NCBI GenBank assembly: GCA_027618565.1
Contig: JAQCEQ010000010.1
Coordinates: forward strand, 1-64,000
DNA length: 64,000 nt
From: Planctomycetota bacterium
Lineage (GTDB): Bacteria > Planctomycetota > Phycisphaerae > Phycisphaerales > SM1A02
Direction: 5' to 3'
Of this stretch, positions 16,116 to 25,100 are shown in pieces; the first letter of the stretch is position 1, and every line of letters starts with the position of its first letter. The notes below the pieces were generated by a model that ran no database searches, was not told the origin of the DNA, and saw nothing but the letters and a program-made list of their open reading frames with translations. The position numbers and the translations under genes were made by a program.

Positions 16116-17161
16116 GGGCTCTCGCCGCGGTAGATCCAGCCACTCGCGCCTCGCGCCGTGACCGCCTGCACGAAACGACGGAAGTCCGCATCCAGCGAGG
16201 AAGCGTCGACCCCGAACACCTCGCGGAACTGGTCACGAAGTCGCCGTGGCCCCGCCCCCCCGTCCCTCACGCGGCCGGCGGCGGCATCGGTGAGCATCCG
16301 CTCCAGGGCGGGTCGGTACCGCCCGTGGTCGTATTCCGCCAAGAAGTGGATCAGCACCCACACATGCGCGTAGTAGTCAAGCAGCGCATCGCGCCCTTCC
16401 AGGAGGAACCCTTGCGGTGTCCCGGTGATGACCACCTCCAACGGTCGCACCGCGTTGGCTGAGACAAGATCCTGGAGGGCGCTGTATCGCTCCATGTTGC
16501 GCCACGGGCGGAACTCGGGCTCGCCGGAGCGAAGGCCGACGCATCCCTCGCAGTAGGTGGCCATCCCTTCGTCCAGCCACGGCGGCAAGCTGGAGCCAAA
16601 GGTGGACTGCGCGTACTGGTGCCACCCCTCGTGGGCCGCGATGGTGAGCGTGTCGAAGTAGCCGATGTCGTACAGGACACTGATGCCATGCCGTGTGTAG
16701 CCACCCCGGCCGATCCGGCGGTAGATGGCGGCATCCTCACCAAGATCTCGTTCCGCATGCGCGATCCACTCCGGACGCGTCCGGTAGACAAAACTGGTCA
16801 GCGCACCCAAGGGAGCCGGCAGCGGCACGATGGCCGATCGGTAGTGCTTCAGCGCGGCCTCCTGGAATCCGGGGAGGATCGCGCGCAGGCGGGTTTCGTG
16901 GAGCGTCGTGTGGATCGCATACGACGGCGAGAGGAGCAGCAGGCCGTCGTCACGCTCTTCTATCACGACAGGCACTTGCAATGCTGTGGCCAGTGCGCCC
17001 GCTGCCGCGAGGGGTCCCGGCGGCGCCACGGCGGCGTCAAACGGAGCGGGAGCAATCGAGCCCGTCGTCCGCGGTGCGCACGCTGCCAAGAGGAACACTC
17101 CGGGCGTCAGCAACGCGCCCGCGGCGACCACGAACCAGCGTCCTTGGGTCACCGTCCTCAT
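16097..17161 (-). CDS. Putative zinc metallopeptidase-like lipoprotein (HExxH)
   Basis: The 354-aa product has a lipoprotein signal peptide ending in LLAAC (about residue 28). A gluzincin-like motif HEGWHQYAQ (HExxH) is followed about 18 residues later by DEGMATYCEG, supplying a plausible third zinc-ligand Glu. This layout matches peptidase MA-like proteins. Activity is not proven. Its ATG overlaps the stop of valS in an ATGA (17158-17161), so it is translationally coupled to valS, an odd functional pairing. The C-terminus overlaps the convergent hydrolase gene. Confidence 0.75.
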   Translation of the reverse strand: MRTVTQGRWFVVAAGALLTPGVFLLAACAPRTTGSIAPAPFDAAVAPPGPLAAAGALATALQVPVVIEERDDGLLLLSPSYAIHTTLHETRLRAILPGFQEAALKHYRSAIVPLPAPLGALTSFVYRTRPEWIAHAERDLGEDAAIYRRIGRGGYTRHGISVLYDIGYFDTLTIAAHEGWHQYAQSTFGSSLPPWLDEGMATYCEGCVGLRSGEPEFRPWRNMERYSALQDLVSANAVRPLEVVITGTPQGFLLEGRDALLDYYAHVWVLIHFLAEYDHGRYRPALERMLTDAAAGRVRDGGAGPRRLRDQFREVFGVDASSLDADFRRFVQAVTARGASGWIYRGESPYANQR

Positions 17162-20100
17162 GGGATCGACGCCAGCGCACGCTGCGCCGCCTCCAAGTCC
17201 GCCTGGGCCTTCACACAGAGTTCCCGCGTTTGCTCCACCACCGCCGGCGGCGCCTTCGCGATGTAGCCGGCATTCCCCAGCTTGGCGCTGTATCCGGCGA
17301 TGGCCCGAGTGCGGTCGGCCACGACACCCTTAAGCCTCGCGCGTTCGGCAGCCCCATCGACGGCGTCTGCCAGGTTCCCCAACCACTGTTCCTCGCCCTC
17401 GAAGGCAAGCGGCGCCAAGGCGCTTGGTCGCGCCGCGTCGGCGGCGTGGACCTGGTCGATGCCTGCGAGAGCCTCGATGAGACCACCGGATTTCCCCACG
17501 AGCGTGGCGACAGGGGCCGATGGATAGAGCGCGATCTTTCGCTTGGGCTCCACTCGCCGCTCGCCCCGGAGGTTTCGGATGGCCAGCACCAGCAACTGGG
17601 CTCGACGTACTGTCGCGCAGGCCTCGGTGTCCTCCAGTCCCTCCGGCCGCGGCCACGCGGCGGTCGCCAGCAGTTCCGCGTCGGGCAGTTCCAGGCCGCG
17701 CACTCCCGCAGGGCCCGCACCACGGACGGCCTCCCACAGCGCCTCGGTCACGAAGGGCATGACCGGGTGCATGAGGCGAAGGGTGGCGTTGATGACGGAG
17801 AGGAGCACACGCTGCTGCACCGGGTCGGACTTCACCGTTGCCTTGATGGCTTCCAGGTACCAGTCGCAGAAGTCGCGCCAGACGAAGTCGTACATCGCCT
17901 CGGCGTAGCCGTTGAAGTCGTAGGTAGCCACGCAGCGCTCGATGCGTTCGTGCGCCAACGCCAGCCTCGCGAGGATCCATCGATCCACCACTCGCTGCGG
18001 AACAGTCTCGCCCCCCACGGCCGCGGCCGCTGGCGAGACGCTGCCCAGTGCGAATCGAACCGCGTTCCATGTCTTGTTGGCGACATTGCGCCCGATGTCA
18101 AAACGGCTGCTCGTATTCCGGGCGAGTGGGACTTCGGACGAGGGCGCCACGAGACCCGTCGCCACGCCGTACGCGGTCACCATCCGCTTGGAGGGGTCCT
18201 TGGGGGACTGCTGCTCCGGAGCGGTGACCGTGTGCCCCGCGCCAGTGACGATGGTCGTGGGCGTGAAGGCCTCGCCCGAGTGAGGGTCCAGTACATCCAC
18301 GGGCAATCGCACGTCCTGGGTGTCGGTCGACATCTGCGTGAGCACGAACCGGAGCGCATCGGCGCCGTGCGTATGGATGATGTCCCGGGGATCCACGCCG
18401 TTGCCGAGGCTCTTGGACATCTTCTGCCCAAAGCCATCTTGCACGACGCAGTGGATGAAGACCTCACGGAAGGGAAGCTTCCCTCCGTTGAGGTATCGAT
18501 TGAACATCACCATGCGGCTCACCCACAGCGTGATGATCTCTCGCGCCGTGGAGAGGACGCTGCTGGGGTTGAAGTCCTCCAGCATGCCGGGCGTCCCAGC
18601 GGCGGCGGGATCGGGCCAGCCAAGCGTCGAGAGCGGCCACAGCGCGCTGCTGAACCAGGTGTCCAGCACATCAGGGTCTTGCGCAAACCCAGCCCGCTCA
18701 AGCTCCGGCGCGTGTGCGTCGTCGCGAAGGCACACGGCCACGCGATGCTCGCCGCCCGCAGCAGTCCCGCCCACATCCACGCACCGACCGGCGGAATCCG
18801 TGACGAGGCAGGCGATGGCGTCGCCGGCGGGCACGCCCATCGAAGCCAGGACCTCGCGCCATGCCCCGCGGGGATCGTCCACCTGCTTGACCCACACCGG
18901 AATCCGGTGCCCCCACCACAACTGACGCGAGATGCACCAGTCGCGCAATCCCTCGTGCCATTGCTGGAAGGTCCTGGCGTACCGCGCGGGGAAAAACCGG
19001 AGTTCGCCATCGCCGGGAGCGGAGCGCACCGCCCACGCGGGATCGCCGGAGGCGGCGCGCTGGTCGACGGCCATCGCGCGGAGCGCCGCGCCGCGCAGGG
19101 CATCGTCGGTCACGCGCACATACCACTGGTCCGAGAGGTAGGGTTCCACCGGCACATGGCTCCGGTACGAGTGACCCACCGAGTGCCGGTAGGGCCTGAC
19201 CGATTCCAGCAGATCGTGTGCGCGGAACCACTCCACGACCCGCTGGCGAGCGTCTTCGCGCGAGAGGCCCACGAATGCCGCGCCAGTCGCCCCCGCGTCA
19301 TTCCACCCGTGTCGATCGCTGATCGATCCGTCCGGCGCCATGACATTGATCGCATCCAGCCCGTGTCGCTGGCCGATGTCCCAGTCGTTGGGGTCGTGCG
19401 CGGGCGTGACCTTGAGGAAGCCGGTGGCGAACTGTGCCTTGGCGTCCGACGCATCGCCCCCCAACTCCACCGGCATCACCACATAGTCGTCTTCGACGAT
19501 CGGGATCACGCGACCCACGATCGGCAGCCGCACGCGCTTGCCCCGGAGCGCGGCCGCTCGCGGATCCTTGGGATTGACCGCGACCGCCGTGTCTCCCAGC
19601 ATGGTCTCGGGGCGCGTGGTGGCCACCGTCACATGCCCTGAGCCATCCTCCAGCGGATAGCGGAGGTACCAGAAGTGGCCGTCCACCTCCTCCATCTCCA
19701 CCTCGTCGTCCGCCAGTGCGGTCTGGCTGGCGGGATCCCAGTTGACCAGCCGCTTGCCACGCTCGATGAGGCCGTCGCGAAAGAGCCGGAAGAACGCCTC
19801 GCGGACCGCGCGCGCGCAGACGGGGTCCATGGTGAATCGCGTGCGGTCAAAGTCGCAGGAGGCACCCATCGCCTTGAGCTGCGCGAGGATGACGGCCTCG
19901 TACTCGTCCTTCCAGGCCTGCACCCTCCCGACGAATTCGTCGCGCGTGAAATCGGTCCGCCGCTTCCCCTGCTGCAAGAGGCGGCGCTCCACCACGGTCT
20001 GCGTCGCGATCCCGGCGTGGTCCGTTCCTGGCATCCAGAGGGTCTCGAACCCCTTCATCCGGTGCACCCGCGCCAGCACATCCTGCAGCGTGTTGTTGAG

Positions 20101-20313
20101 CGCATGGCCCAGGTGCAGCGCGGCCGTCACATTCGGCGGCGGGATGAAGATGGAATACGGTTCCCGGCCCGTCCCCGCCGCTGCGTGGAAGCACCCTGCC
20201 GCCACCCACCGAGCCGCGATGCGGTCCTCGTGGTCGCGTGGGAGATACGATTTCGCCAGACTCTCGGAGGCGCTCGCGGTTCGCTCCGCAGGCGCGGGCA
20301 CGAGGTGTGACAT
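17158..20313 (-). CDS. valS: Valyl-tRNA synthetase
   Basis: This class I aminoacyl-tRNA synthetase charges tRNA-Val. From ATG 20313 it is 1051 aa. It has PPPNVTAALHLGHAL with the HIGH-type HLGH (about 67-70), the editing domain, KMSKSLGN (near residue 630), the anticodon-binding domain and a C-terminal coiled coil. Between KMSKS and the anticodon domain is an extra segment of about 60 residues (from DPHSGEAF to LARNTSSRF) absent from typical ValS. The longer open frame to 20703 lacks synthetase similarity. TATGAT ends 9 nt before ATG 20313. The downstream lipoprotein overlaps by 4 bp. Confidence 0.96.
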   Translation of the reverse strand: MSHLVPAPAERTASASESLAKSYLPRDHEDRIAARWVAAGCFHAAAGTGREPYSIFIPPPNVTAALHLGHALNNTLQDVLARVHRMKGFETLWMPGTDHAGIATQTVVERRLLQQGKRRTDFTRDEFVGRVQAWKDEYEAVILAQLKAMGASCDFDRTRFTMDPVCARAVREAFFRLFRDGLIERGKRLVNWDPASQTALADDEVEMEEVDGHFWYLRYPLEDGSGHVTVATTRPETMLGDTAVAVNPKDPRAAALRGKRVRLPIVGRVIPIVEDDYVVMPVELGGDASDAKAQFATGFLKVTPAHDPNDWDIGQRHGLDAINVMAPDGSISDRHGWNDAGATGAAFVGLSREDARQRVVEWFRAHDLLESVRPYRHSVGHSYRSHVPVEPYLSDQWYVRVTDDALRGAALRAMAVDQRAASGDPAWAVRSAPGDGELRFFPARYARTFQQWHEGLRDWCISRQLWWGHRIPVWVKQVDDPRGAWREVLASMGVPAGDAIACLVTDSAGRCVDVGGTAAGGEHRVAVCLRDDAHAPELERAGFAQDPDVLDTWFSSALWPLSTLGWPDPAAAGTPGMLEDFNPSSVLSTAREIITLWVSRMVMFNRYLNGGKLPFREVFIHCVVQDGFGQKMSKSLGNGVDPRDIIHTHGADALRFVLTQMSTDTQDVRLPVDVLDPHSGEAFTPTTIVTGAGHTVTAPEQQSPKDPSKRMVTAYGVATGLVAPSSEVPLARNTSSRFDIGRNVANKTWNAVRFALGSVSPAAAAVGGETVPQRVVDRWILARLALAHERIERCVATYDFNGYAEAMYDFVWRDFCDWYLEAIKATVKSDPVQQRVLLSVINATLRLMHPVMPFVTEALWEAVRGAGPAGVRGLELPDAELLATAAWPRPEGLEDTEACATVRRAQLLVLAIRNLRGERRVEPKRKIALYPSAPVATLVGKSGGLIEALAGIDQVHAADAARPSALAPLAFEGEEQWLGNLADAVDGAAERARLKGVVADRTRAIAGYSAKLGNAGYIAKAPPAVVEQTRELCVKAQADLEAAQRALASIP

Positions 20314-21394
20314 GACGCATCGATCATACGACACCACCTGCGCCAGAGCCCGCACAAGTGTCCACGCCAGCGTCGTGGTGTGGTGCACCGGATGGTTGGC
20401 CGCCGCCTCGATGCTCTGCAGTTGTTCGCACGACGAAAGGCAGCCACGGCAGCGATTGGGGTCGACGGAAGTCGTGGCCGCGTTTCGTGCCATCGATGCC
20501 TCGCTGGATCGCGGGGACTCGGCTGGTGCCTTGCTCATCGCGCGGCGCCTGCGCGAACTGCGTCCATCCGATCCCCTCGTGCAGGAAGCGCTGGGTCGCG
20601 CACTCCTGCGAAGTGCCGATGCCGCCACGGGCACGGATCGAGTGGCCGTGCTGGCCGATGCGCTCTCGGCGTACGACACCGCGGCCGAGCTGGACCCGAA
20701 CAACGGCGGCTACCTCCACTCGGCGGGCATCATCGCATCGATGATCCCGGAGCACCTTCCCCAAGCGATCGACCGCCACCGTCGCGCCGCGGAGCGCATG
20801 CCGGACGAAGCCGCACCCCCGCTCTTCGCGGGATTGGCCATGGCCAGAATGGGAGACAGCGCCGGCGCACTGGAGTGGCTCTCACGCGCCAACGAACTTC
20901 GACCGGGTGACCCCACCTGCCAGATGGCCATGGCTGATGCGATGGTGCGGCTGGGCCGGGGCGATGCCGCGATCGAGATGGCTGCGTCAGCCAGGGCGCT
21001 GCGGCCTGATGACCTGGACCTCCGGTTGCTAGAGGCTCGGGTCTCGCGACTCGCCGGCCGGCCCGAGCGAGCGCGCTCGCTCCTGCTGGCCTTGGGAGAC
21101 GCCGCGCTAGCACGAGATGCCTTTGCCCGCGAGTTGGCCGCCGCGCACACCCGTGCCGGTGAACTGAACCCAGCCGCCGAGGCGTTGCAGCGTGCGGCGG
21201 TGGCGGCACCGCTCCGGGTGGATCTGGCGATGGAGTGCGCGATCGCGTGGGCCGATGCCGGTCACACCGAACAAGCCCGGTACTGGCTGGATCGATGCTC
21301 CTCTACGGGAGCCAGCGACGCGCTCCTGGACGAGGCTCGCACGAGGGTCAACGAAGCCATCGACCGCCATCAACGCGGATCGTCTGCCCCGTGA
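20312..21394 (+). CDS. TPR-repeat lipoprotein or secreted protein
   Basis: The 360-aa product has an N-terminal hydrophobic stretch VVVWCTGWLAAASMLCSC, which looks like a lipoprotein signal peptide. Tandem tetratricopeptide-like helical pairs follow (for example SAYDTAAELDPNNGGYLHSA, SRANELRPGDPTCQMAMADA, AASARALRPDDLDLRLLEAR). TPRs mediate protein-protein contacts and no enzyme domain is present. The ATG at 20312 overlaps the start codon of the divergent valS (shared CATG), so the two genes have no intergenic space. A later start would lose the signal peptide. The 3' end overlaps the SDR gene by 47 bp. Confidence 0.75.
   Translation: MTHRSYDTTCARARTSVHASVVVWCTGWLAAASMLCSCSHDERQPRQRLGSTEVVAAFRAIDASLDRGDSAGALLIARRLRELRPSDPLVQEALGRALLRSADAATGTDRVAVLADALSAYDTAAELDPNNGGYLHSAGIIASMIPEHLPQAIDRHRRAAERMPDEAAPPLFAGLAMARMGDSAGALEWLSRANELRPGDPTCQMAMADAMVRLGRGDAAIEMAASARALRPDDLDLRLLEARVSRLAGRPERARSLLLALGDAALARDAFARELAAAHTRAGELNPAAEALQRAAVAAPLRVDLAMECAIAWADAGHTEQARYWLDRCSSTGASDALLDEARTRVNEAIDRHQRGSSAP
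20314..20328 (-). promoter_or_regulatory. TATGAT -10-like element of valS
   Basis: TATGAT (20323-20328, minus strand) is followed by 9 nt and the valS ATG. It is a near-consensus -10 without an obvious -35. Confidence 0.5.
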
Positions 21395-22106
21395 CATAGG
21401 GTGCGTGGAGCGCCAGCCAAACCACGGCGCCCGCCGCATCGTCCGGCGTGCCGGCGCGTCCCATCGGCACCGTGCGGATGTACCGCTCGACTGCGCCGCT
21501 GGACTCGCCCTCCGCGGCCGCGACCAAACCCGGCGCCACGAGGTTCACTCGAACCGTCGGTGCCAGTGCGACCGCCAGAGCTTCCATGCCCGCCTGAAGG
21601 GCACCCTTGGACGCCAGGTAGTTGATCCACTGCGACCGGGGGCGACCGAGTGCGTGGATGTCGCCCATCGCGACGATCGAGCCGCCCCCCGGCATTCCGC
21701 TCCGGGCCAGGCGCGGCGCCAACGCTCGCGCGATGGCCAGCGGAGCGACGGCGTTGACGACGAGGTGCTCGCGCGCCTGCTGGATCGACGCCAGCGACGA
21801 CGCCCTGTCCCTCTCGTACAGGGCCGCGTTCAGCACGAGGACATCCAGGCCGCGCCGACCGAGTGCATCCGTGATCGCCCTCGCCGCGGCCGCGGGCTTC
21901 GAGAAGTCCGCGCGAATCGGACGACCCACCGCCCCAAAGGCCTCGATCTCCCGGCACACGGACTCGGCCTCCGGCCGAGAACTCCTGAAGGTGATCGCCA
22001 CATCGCAGCCAGCCTGTGCCAGGGCGAGCGCCACCGCGCGTCCCACGCGACGCGATCCTCCCGTCACCAAGGCGCAGGGGCGTCGAGATGGCTGCTTGCT
22101 TCGCAT
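21348..22106 (-). CDS. Short-chain dehydrogenase/reductase, pteridine-reductase-like
   Basis: The 252-aa SDR has the Rossmann motif VTGGSRRVGRAVALALAQAG with an Arg pair favouring NADPH, the strand end DVLVLNAA (NAG-like), and catalytic Tyr-Lys in YLASKGAL, followed by RVNLVAPG and a terminal VDGG. The pattern resembles FolM/PTR1 pteridine reductases and also generic 3-oxoacyl-type SDRs, so the substrate is uncertain. ATG 22106 is preferred. TATCGT ends 9 nt upstream. It shares a 46-bp divergent region with the AsmA-like gene. Confidence 0.82.
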   Translation of the reverse strand: MRSKQPSRRPCALVTGGSRRVGRAVALALAQAGCDVAITFRSSRPEAESVCREIEAFGAVGRPIRADFSKPAAAARAITDALGRRGLDVLVLNAALYERDRASSLASIQQAREHLVVNAVAPLAIARALAPRLARSGMPGGGSIVAMGDIHALGRPRSQWINYLASKGALQAGMEALAVALAPTVRVNLVAPGLVAAAEGESSGAVERYIRTVPMGRAGTPDDAAGAVVWLALHAPYVTGQTIRVDGGRWLR

Positions 22107-22152
22107 CGGGCGGAAACGATAGTGGATGCCGTCGGCGTACCATGAGCGATCC
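22107..22152. promoter_or_regulatory. Divergent SDR/AsmA-like promoter region
   Basis: TATCGT (22116-22121, minus) ends 9 nt before ATG 22106. TACCAT (22138-22143, plus) ends 9 nt before ATG 22153. The second site favours 22153 over the in-frame ATG at 22126. Confidence 0.45.
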
Positions 22153-25100
22153 ATGGCGCAGCGCTCCGATGCCAGCCCCCGACGGCGGGCGAGCCTGCCC
22201 CAACGCATCTGGCGCATCAACCTCCGGTGGATTGGGATCGCGTTGATCCTGCTCGCGGCGGTGCTGCTCGACGGCCGCGCTCCCCGACACCTTCTGGCAC
22301 TTGCGCTTGGCCGAATGGTGGGTGCGGATTGCACGATCGACAGGCTTCGGCTGGAGGGCGCCAACCTCGTCGCGCGCGATGTTCGATTCAGTGCACCGTA
22401 CTGGCAGGGTCCCGGCGCCGAGGTGGCGCGGGTGGACACCGTGCGCGCCGATGTGGACTGGTGGTCGGTGCTGCAGTTCAGCCCACGGCTGGACGCCCTG
22501 GTCCTGGACGGCGGCCGGCTGCAGTTGGTGGAGTCGGAACGGGATCCACCCACCTTCAACATCGGTGCGCTTCGCACCATCCGGACGCCGCGCGCGGCGG
22601 AGGGCGCTGTCGCGGGAGAGCTCCCCTTCGACTCGCTCGAGATCAAGAACTTCGTCTACCAGACTGGCGTCGTCGGTCCTACTGGGCTTGAACTGGGTCA
22701 GCAAGTCCCGCTGGAAGTCAGCTGCACCAAGGTGGACCCATCCAGCTCGACCTGGCACGTGACGGCAGGGTTGCCAAGCGCCTCCATCTTCATCCAGGGC
22801 GCCTACGACGCTGGCTCGACATCCCTCTCGCTGGACCTGAAGCCGATGCCCTGGAACGAGACGCTGCTCGATCTCGTCCCAAGCCGCGTGCGCGCCGTCC
22901 TCGCCGCGGCGAAGCCTGACGGGACGATCAGTCGTGCGACCTTTGTCGCCGTGCGCAACCAAGTCCCGAACGTGCTGCTGTCCATCCGGGGGTTCGGCGC
23001 CCAGCTCCCGAAATCCATGGTCCCCAGCACCTGGGTCACGCTTTGCGGTGGCTTGGTCAGCCCCACCGAAGGAACGCCGGCGCTTCGCGTCGATGAGGCG
23101 GACGCGGAGCTGACCGCGACCATGGTCCGGTTGACCTCCCTCAAGGGCGCGCTCATCGCTGCCGGGACGAGCGACCTTGATGCCGAGATTCCGATCGCGG
23201 CGAGCGGTTCGATCGACCTCGCGTCGCTGCCCCCGGTGGCACCGGGTGAATCGACCAGCCGCCTCTCACAGCTGCTCGATCGCGCGGCCTTCTCAATCGA
23301 GCTTGACATCCCTGGATTTCGGCTGGAACGGGCCGGTACGGGCAGCTGCATCCTTCTGCCCAAGGGTGTCGCCGACGCCTTGGACAGCCTCAGTGTCACC
23401 TCCATGGCCTTCGACCTGACCGCCTCGCTCCGTCGCGATCGAAGCGACCTCGGTGCCACCCCGGCACCGATCCAGTCACGAGCGACGATTCTCTTCCTGG
23501 ACGGTTCACTGACGCCTCCGCAATTCCCACTTCCCCTGAGCGGCATCGAGGGCATCGTGACGGTTGACCCGGATCGAATCGACTTCACTCGACTCACGGC
23601 GCAGGCCCCGGGCAACGCCAGCATCTCGATCTCGGGAACCGTGGAGGACCTGGCGGGACCTCCCACGCTGGACCTGAGGATCGGCTGCCAGGGCATCACG
23701 ATCACGGATTCGCTCCGCGGCGCCGTGGACGCAGTGGCCGGCGACATCCTGGACGAGATCTTTGACCAGGAATCAGCAGATGCCATCGCTCCCGCCGTGG
23801 AGGCCGCCGGGTACGGCCCGTTCGTCCCGGGGGGACGGGCGGCCTTTCAGTTCCAGGTTCGCCGCTCGACACCCACCGACACTCCCGTCGAACTGCGCGG
23901 GGACCTGCGGATCCTGCAGGGGCAGGTGCTCCTGCGAACCTTCCCGCTCCCCCTCGTCGGAACGGGTGGCCTGCTCCACTTCGAGCCCGACGGCGTCACC
24001 ATCGTCGAGCCGATCCAATTCTGTTCGCTTGCCGGAGGAACCGGCGCGGTCGGCGGAGCGGTGCGATTCACTCGGCGCGACGATGGCCTCCTCATCGGCG
24101 TCCCAGACTTGGAATTCTCCGCGACCGGAGTACCAGCCAACTCGCTCCTCTGGCGAGCGGTGCCTCCAGCGGTGCGCGCCGAGTACGCCGAGTGGCCGGC
24201 CAGCCCATCGCTGGAGGGCTCCATCCTCTCCTCCTTGCATCCCCTCGGGACCTTTAGCGTGTCCGGCAAGGTGCTTCGATTCGGCGCGGAGCCGGAGTTT
24301 GACATCGTGATCGATGTGTCGGACGCCTCGTTCGGCCCGGCGATCGATTCCGTCGCACCCGATCACATCGGCTGGCCGGAGCGGCTGGAGCTCACCGACG
24401 CCAGCGTCCGGGTCCGCATCACGCCCGGTCGGGTGGCCTTGGAACGCGCCGCAGGAGACTCCTGCGGAGGGAGGGTGGTGGCCGCCGGCATCATCTCGGG
24501 TGACCTGACCGACATCGACATCCACGCCAGCGAGCTGGAGCTTGGACACACCCTTGAAGCCCTTGGACTGATCGATCCCAGAGTCCCCCCGGCGTGGTGG
24601 AGCAGCGCACGGCCCGTCGGGACGCTCGATGCCAGGGTGTCGATCGAGGGTGCCTCGACAACGGCATCGGTCGTACCGACCGTGCTCGAGTTCACCCTTG
24701 GCGGCGAGCGACTCGAGTCCCGCTGCGAAAAGGGAACCATCTCCATCAACGACCAAGACATCCTCATCGATGGGCTGCGGTTCCTCGTGAAAGATGCATC
24801 GAGCGACCCGCCGTCCCTCTCGGACGCAGACGAGGCCGCCACCGATCCGGTGCTCGTCGACCTCACGGGACGCGTGAAGCGCGCCAGCCCTGGCGACGGC
24901 GAGTGGGGCGTGACGATTCCCCAGGCATCCCCGGCCTCGGCGCTGGTGCGCGGCGCATTGAGGGAGGTGGGCGCCGAGGACCTGGCCGACATCTTGCAGC
25001 GCCTCGGATTGGGGCTTGACGCCTCCGCGCACGCGGCTGGGGTTGGCGCACGCCTGGAGCGCCTCGACATCGTGCCGACGCGAGCGACCGTTGGAGTCGG

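Noticed and set aside
16693-19641. 982-aa open frame on the plus strand opposite valS
   Set aside because: It is the mirror frame of a GC-rich valS gene. Its translation is Arg/His/Gly/Pro-rich without any domain, and valS is unambiguous.
17158-20703. Extended N-terminus for ValS up to 20703
   Set aside because: The extra 130 residues are Ser/Arg-rich and antisense to the TPR gene; synthetase similarity begins after ATG 20313.
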